A stretch of 64,000 bases of DNA from assembly GCA_022702545.1 (NCBI GenBank), contig JAHRBC010000003.1:310001-374000 (forward strand), written 5' to 3'. The stretch's first letter is position 1. Every line of letters begins with the position of its first letter. Below, in pieces: positions 58,703 through 64,000 of the stretch. The notes beneath the pieces were generated by a model that was not told where the DNA came from, made no database searches, and worked only from the letters and a program-made list of their open reading frames with translations. Origin of the DNA: Phycomyces nitens (lineage: Eukaryota > Mucoromycota > Mucoromycetes > Mucorales > Phycomycetaceae). Made by a program: the position numbers and the translations under genes.

Positions 58703-59356
58703 ATGGACCAATATTTACAAGAGTGGGCGCCCATGGGGCCTATTTATCCCATTGGCTCTCTTGTAGAAACCCAGGACGCCGGGACCCCTTTGCAGGATTG
58801 TAGTAAAGATTTGGCGTCAATGCCAAAACCTGGTGCTTTAGAATGCATGGGGAATACAAGTACTGTAGTGCAACACAAACACCTACAAGAGTGCTCTAAT
58901 TGCAAGACAACAAAAACACCTCTTTGGCGACGTACTCCTGATCGGCTACAAAGTCTCTGTAATGCTTGCGGACTGTACTTTCGACAATATGGACAGCATC
59001 GTTCTCAGAGTGTGCGGACCAAATCGTCAGGACCCCTTTGGCCACCCCCAGAAAAGATCGATTTAAAAACACCTGACCAATCAAGGTTGAATGTCCATAC
59101 TTTGGAGCACGCATGGAAAGGAGATGGGATTTTTGATCAACTCGATAAACGCGTGGGTTTCCAAGGCAACGAAAAAGAACTAGACATTTCAATCGATCGA
59201 AGTCAATCCAGGGATTTGGCTGAGATACCTCTGGAGCCTAATCTTGACAGTCGGTTTATAACCCTTGTCTCACGCATGGACAGAGACCAGATGGAGGCAT
59301 TTTTAGACATGTTGGAGAAACGGTGTCGATTGTTGCGCTCTGTACTCACTAATTGA
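58703..59356 (+). CDS. Single-finger GATA transcription factor
   Basis: An intronless frame of 217 residues. The zinc finger at about residues 71-96 is C-X2-C-X18-C-X2-C (CSNCKTTKTPLWRRTPDRLQ...LCNACGLYF), with the basic tail YGQHRSQSVRTK. The 18-residue loop is of the fungal kind. The N-terminal 60 residues are Pro/Gly-rich; the C-terminal part ends with a helix MDRDQMEAFLDMLEKRCRLL that may be a dimerisation or interaction surface. GATA factors of fungi control nitrogen use, iron or light responses; which applies here cannot be told. The ATG at 58703 is preceded by an in-frame TTG context without other Met. Confidence 0.85.
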   Translation: MDQYLQEWAPMGPIYPIGSLVETQDAGTPLQDCSKDLASMPKPGALECMGNTSTVVQHKHLQECSNCKTTKTPLWRRTPDRLQSLCNACGLYFRQYGQHRSQSVRTKSSGPLWPPPEKIDLKTPDQSRLNVHTLEHAWKGDGIFDQLDKRVGFQGNEKELDISIDRSQSRDLAEIPLEPNLDSRFITLVSRMDRDQMEAFLDMLEKRCRLLRSVLTN

Positions 59357-59750
59357 CGGTATATAATAAACATTTGGGCCAATGAGAACAAGTGAGTACA
59401 AGAAGTCTGGATTCACTGTTGCTGGCGATCGAAATGCGATTTGAGGGATTCTTGTTTTACTAGACAAAATAATTACCGCGCCAATAGGGTATGATGAATG
59501 GCTTAATTGATGTATGATTGCAGAGGAGAATTGTTCTTCTTTTGGATTTGTGCATTCTAGATTATACATATATATATATAAGCTTTTCTATATTGTTCTT
59601 CTTCTTGTTTCTGTTCTGCCAGTTCCAAACCATACAGTGATTGTGCTTGTGTTGCTCAAAAAAATTACACCCGCCAATTTATTTATTTATTAAATAAATA
59701 AATGGCAATCTTGATATTGTCCCCTTTATTTCCTTCTTTCCATCTCTAAA
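59357..59750. other. Intergenic, promoter of the small gene
   Basis: A (TA)n run at 59567-59580 and an ATTT/AAAT run at 59679-59704. No gene seen. Confidence 0.3.
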
Positions 59751-60152
59751 ATGGAAAAGACGATATCTGACTATGATGAGTCGTTAAAAGAGCTAGACCG
59801 TCAAAAGGAGACGCTCGAGCGTGTAATGTCAACAATGGGTAAAGAATGGGAAGAAAGGTACACATGGGGATAATTTGTACATTTTTGTATTTTTTCATTT
59901 ATCCTTTTTATTTAATTTGGTTCTAGTGGGGCCGGTATTGGGTGGATAGGCACCTTCTTTGATGAGACGCCAGAAATAGAGCCGTTGGTTGGCTCAACAG
60001 AAACGATTTATCCTTATTCGAACCTGCCACTGGGTTTATCTACATTACATACGGATTCAGAACAATTAGTGTATAATAATTGTACGCTCGAAGATCTCGA
60101 TTCTACCAACCAGAATGATTGTAAATCTGCTGTAATTCACAAAGGCCAATAG
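59751..60152 (+). CDS. Small unknown protein, 110 residues
   Basis: Two exons (59751-59857 and 59927-60152) join in phase. The protein begins MEKTISDYDESLKELDRQKE, an amphipathic probable coiled coil, followed by GKEWEESGAGIGWIGTFFDE and a Ser/Thr/Asn-rich acidic tail. Good splice sites (GTACAC...TTCTAG) and coding-like composition support it. I do not recognise the family; the Gly/Trp stretch GIGWIGTFF is the part to search with. Confidence 0.6.
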
Positions 60153-60181
60153 CTGTAAATATATATCATTATGTTGGCCAA

Positions 60182-60214
<33 letters not shown>

Positions 60215-62015
60215 ATTTATCATCTTCACATATATATATATATTAAATATTGTATTATTCTCATATTTGTATTTTTCTATTAAACTTATATCTTATGCAC
60301 TATAATAGATGTTCCAGGCATCCGGTAGTGACACCTTTCTCAGGCCTTTCACCCTTGATCAATCCCCTTTTTGGACATCCGCTACCATTCTCTTGGTCCC
60401 AAAAAAAAAAAAAAAGATCATTCAAGGAGTATATGTGTGTTATTCATGTTGGATTTTGGGTAGGCGATTTATTGTTTAGTAGGAGATGCAAATTTCTGTG
60501 ATCACTTGTTTGTTTGTTTGTTTATTTATTTATTATTATTATTATTATTTTGTGCCTTATCTAAAAAAAAAATTATTTAATTTGTGAGAATGGTTGCCAA
60601 GACTACTGATAAATTATATACTACAGTTTGAGGGCTTAGCTTGTGAACCCCAAATGTTCTGTCTTTTTTTGAACATGTGCCTTTTACAGAGCCCCATCTG
60701 TTACACCTCCATGACGTTGAGTGTGACTGACAAGAAACTTGTAAAACATACAATTATGACCGTCGTCATTGTTCTTTGTTATTTAGAATAAATAAATAAA
60801 TAAATATATAGATAGATAGATTATAGATTAAAAATAATGATGGTTTGTGTATAAATGGTCAAAAAAAGAAAAAAAAGAAAAAAAAGAAAAATAAAAAGGT
60901 GTAACGTCAGGGTAGGACGACCAAAGTCGGGTGCTGGCCGAAAACACTGTATTTTGCATTGTTTCTTTTTTAAAGAAGCAGATTAAGCGCCGAATTTGCC
61001 GTTTAACAAGAAAGTCGGAAGCTCTTTGATTGATTTACACGTACAGAATTCTCTTTCCGATTAATCAATATCAATATTTTCCAAAGCAATAATGTATATA
61101 ACATTTATATATATACATATATATACGGCCCTGGATTTATTATTGATTTTTATTGATTATCATTTTTGGATTCCTCTACGTCACTGGTCAGCACAGACAT
61201 GACAGACAAATAGACATACAGACAAATAGACAAACAGACAAATAAATAGATAACTGAATGATTGTAATTATATCAGTGCAATACATTGATACAAGTATAA
61301 ATCTATATAAATGTAAATGTAATTATAATTATAATTATATATATATATATAAAAATATATAATTATATAATTATACATATATTGGCTAGACCGAATAGAG
61401 AAATAAAAAGATATTAACCAAATTATAAAGAGATCGACAGGCAGCACCAAATATGGCCAGAATATTATTATTTTTTATAGGGTACAAGAAAATATAAAAT
61501 AAAAAAGGCGTGTAAATACATGACTTCCATTACAGGTTGCCTTGGAAACTCTGGTATATTGATGCCAATAATTGGTTATATTAATACTTCTTTATGGTCT
61601 TTGGAGCAAACAAAAGCGTGTTCGGTTTTCCAGAGATCTTCATTATATTCTTTATATTTTGCACGAGAAAAACTTATTAAATCGGCGTCGCACGATCTCA
61701 AGGCCATGACGTGCCAAACCAGGCTTTTGTCGATTGGGATCTACACCACTCCATATTCGGAATCTTTATTAGACCGCCTGTTAATTAAGTAAGTGTTCAA
61801 ACCAACCTTAAAAAGGTCAAAGTCTTTCTTTTTTTTCGATTCCACAGCCATAAAAATTGAGTGTACCCCCTCCACTCCACTCCCCCCCCTTTTTTTTATT
61901 ATATTTCCACTTTATTCTACCTCATTTCTGTCAGTCTTATTTCCTCTTGCTTTTTTTTTTCTGTCTTTCAGACCCTTGTTTTTTATTATATATATATTTC
62001 CAACAAAAAAAAGAA
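60153..62015. other. Intergenic, rich in simple repeats; CT-rich leader at right
   Basis: Contains (CTA)n at 60183-60214, TA runs, GTTT/TATTT repeats at 60508-60548, AAAAAAG repeats at 60862-60890, and a GACAAATA-type tandem at 61200-61250. A frame at 61520-61792 (90 residues) has no domain and is doubtful. From about 61860 to 61980 the + strand is C/T-rich, just ahead of the C2H2 start. Confidence 0.45.
60183..60214. repeat. (CTA)n microsatellite
   Basis: About ten uninterrupted CTA triplets in the 3' flank of the small gene. Confidence 0.9.
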
Positions 62016-63424
62016 ATGACCTCTCCTACTGCTTTTATGACAACACCAACCATGTCCCGTCCTTTAAACAACCATCGTCCACAGGTCACCAACCAAGGGT
62101 TCTATTCTGCCTATGATTCTGCTGGCACCGTCAATCCTCCTGATCTCTATCCTTCCTTCCAGCCCATCATGGCCAAATCCACAAACATTGGTCACAACCA
62201 TTCGTCCTATATAAACGAACCCTTGCCATACCACTCCAACCAAATGGTGACTGACACAGCCGATTCAGACCCTTCGGCCGTAGACGGTTTATCCACACCA
62301 TCACTACCACCCCTTTCACAGCTCTTGCCACGTCGCTCAGCCTCGGCTTCCCAGAGTCCCCACCAAGACAGACCATCTTCCCAGGGCCCTGACACACTCT
62401 CGGCTGTCTACCAGCCGCCTGTCACAAAGACTGATTCAGTATACTTAGGTCAGAATACCACCACTACTACTACTAGCACCATGGCCTCTGTTTCTGCCGC
62501 CGTTGCAGCATCAGTCTACCCTACTCCAGTCTATTCTGAACTGTCTCTTGGCAGAGAACGGCCTATTCCACAGCAGGACCATCACCAGAGCACTTTTTAC
62601 CTCTTACCCACAGAACCAATCTCGTCCTATCCTTCGACTGCTTTTAGCACCATTCCTGTCCAGAATCCAGTAGTGCCTTCAACAATAGTACCCTCAATGT
62701 TTGCTGCTCCTCAACCACCACCACTAGCAAACCATTCCCTACCAAACAACATGCTCATGAGAAGCCACCACAACCATCACCCTCACCACCCTAACCATCA
62801 CCCTCACCATTTACCATCTCCCCCTCCTTCAGTGATCGATAGCATGTCTCCAGCCTCTCAGCAGGCCCTCGATCAGAGCAAGGTGTTTTCTTTTGTTTCT
62901 CTTCCAGGCGTCAACCAAAAGAAGCGCCCAAGACGTAAATACCATGAGGTCGAGCGACTCTACCAATGTAATTTTCCAGATTGCACAAAGGCATACGGCA
63001 CTCTCAACCATCTGAATGCTCATGTTTGCATGCAGGGTCATGTAAGTAAATATCATAATACATTCATATCTAGGTTTGATTTGTATTGATTTGTTTTTAT
63101 TTCTGCATCAAAAAATAAAAAATAAAATAGGGTCTCAAGCGCCATCCTAATGAATTCAAAGAATTGCGCAAGCAATGGAGACGTCAGAAACGCGAGAATC
63201 AGGCTCTTGCCAAACGAGAACATAACCACGACATGGATGCTATGAATGGTATGTTGCCCCACCCATCTCAGATGGCCCTACCTGGCCTCTATTCGCCCTG
63301 GAAAGACACATCAGTAGGCATGATGCAAACCAAATCTCATGCCCGTCCGCATGTCCTGCAACACCAACATTCGATGACTGCAGACTATCACACCGGCATT
63401 CATCTTCATGGATCTCCATATTAA
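62016..63424 (+). CDS. CON7-like C2H2 transcription factor
   Basis: Two exons (62016-63041 and 63131-63424) give 439 residues. The N-terminal 300 residues are Ser/Pro/Thr-rich and disordered, with a His-rich HHNHHPHHPNHHPHH stretch. The DNA-binding part reads KKRPRRKYHEVERLYQCNFP then DCTKAYGTLNHLNAHVCMQG and continues across the intron as GLKRHPNEFKELRKQWRRQK. This single C2H2 finger (C-X4-C-X12-H-X5-H) with flanking basic arms matches the Con7 group, known in Magnaporthe to control appressorium and cell-wall genes; in zygomycete fungi its role is unknown. Start at 62016 was preferred to the in-frame 61857 because the added part translates a pyrimidine tract. Confidence 0.82.
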
Positions 63425-64000
63425 CTCGACCTTACTTCCTCCTCTCCTTTCCTACGCTCAAAGACAACAAACAAACCAAGAAACAAAAAACAAAAAAACC
63501 AATACAGTCTTTACCCTATGCCCTTCCTTTTAAATAACTTCTTTATTTTATTTATTAATTATTATTATTATTATTAGTATTAGTATTATTATTATTTATT
63601 ATTTATTATTATTATCACTAGTATTATTTATTCAGTTTTTCATGTACATAGGCCACATATCTCTTTTAGTGCGATTTCAGCGTGTTTCTTTTATATCATT
63701 TTTATTTTTTTATATCTTTATTGCAATAGAAAATCTATGGCAATTCAAGCTTTTTTTGTAATATGCATCATCAAAATTCTATTATATTTTCTGTTTTTTT
63801 TCTTCCTTTTTCTTTCTCTATTGTTATATACATATATGTATATACATATATGCGCGTATGTTTTCTACAAAATAGAGAAACATGTGAAATCTATGGTGAT
63901 ATTGAAAATAGAGTTTATTTCAATATATATATATATTCTTATGTATCAATGTATGTGTATTGACAACGGCGATCCCTCTTTAATTACCTACTATCTTATT
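63425..64000. other. 3' flank of the CON7-like gene
   Basis: AT-rich with ATT trinucleotide repeats (63555-63615) and TA-rich stretches (63825-63850, 63920-63935). No further gene seen before the window ends. Confidence 0.4.

Noticed and set aside
60183..60214. CRISPR-like repetition
   Set aside because: It is a simple (CTA)n microsatellite; no spaced direct repeats exist in the window and the organism is eukaryotic.
61520..61792. 90-residue frame upstream of the CON7-like gene
   Set aside because: No recognisable domain, followed by a C/T-rich leader; kept only as a possibility.

Overview
This window is nuclear DNA of a filamentous fungus, most likely an early-diverging one of the Mucoromycota type. 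The evidence is AT-rich DNA, protein-coding genes split by many short (about 50-100 nt) GT-AG introns, kilobase-sized intergenic spaces, a purely fungal/eukaryotic gene set (HEM14, PHO84, CCC1, CWC24, CON7-like and USV1-like zinc fingers), and protein families that I associate with Mucoromycota repeats (the PD...GEIK family, the GYCRKS family). Gene models below were built by hand by joining open frames at splice sites and checking codon phase; most close exactly.

Layout. 1-3.0 kb: 5' end of an unknown gene (minus) divergent from the mRNA-export factor GLE1 (11 exons, plus). 3.0-9.6 kb: mobile-element zone with a broken Tc1 transposase, a 37-bp-arm palindrome, an intact 512-aa PD-(D/E)XK-like protein, an IS630/Tc1-type transposase and a 222-bp tandem duplication. 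10.5-16.4 kb: gamma-tubulin complex GCP3/SPC98 and a PHO84-type phosphate symporter, both minus. 18.1-19.9 kb: a large inverted repeat. 21-21.7 kb: a two-finger C2H2 regulator. 23.3-26.2 kb: remains of a Harbinger transposase and of a LINE-like ORF1. 28.2-31.7 kb: MAF1 (Pol III repressor) and a CCC1/VIT1 vacuolar iron transporter. 35.6-37.4 kb: HEM14 protoporphyrinogen oxidase. 39.2-42.1 kb: a poly-Q protein with an eIF4E-binding motif (4E-T-like), convergent with the EFM4 lysine methyltransferase. 43.5-47.6 kb: second mobile zone, with a MULE pseudogene and a decayed gene whose C-terminal part looks like a serine-recombinase fold. 48.6-51.6 kb: a bZIP factor with a predicted membrane anchor (ATF6-like layout) convergent with peroxisomal 3-ketoacyl-CoA thiolase (PTS2 visible). 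52.8-53.4 kb: a Tc1 fold-back remnant. 54.3-56.0 kb: a secretory/membrane protein of unknown family broken by two A-run frameshifts. 57.4-63.4 kb: spliceosomal CWC24, a GATA factor, a small unknown protein and a CON7-like C2H2 factor.

The housekeeping genes do not form an operon-like system; they serve separate parts of the cell (mRNA export, splicing, translation control, Pol III control, heme, iron, phosphate, beta-oxidation, microtubule nucleation). The unusual material is the membrane-anchored bZIP, the PD-(D/E)XK-like family, and the recombinase-like decayed gene.
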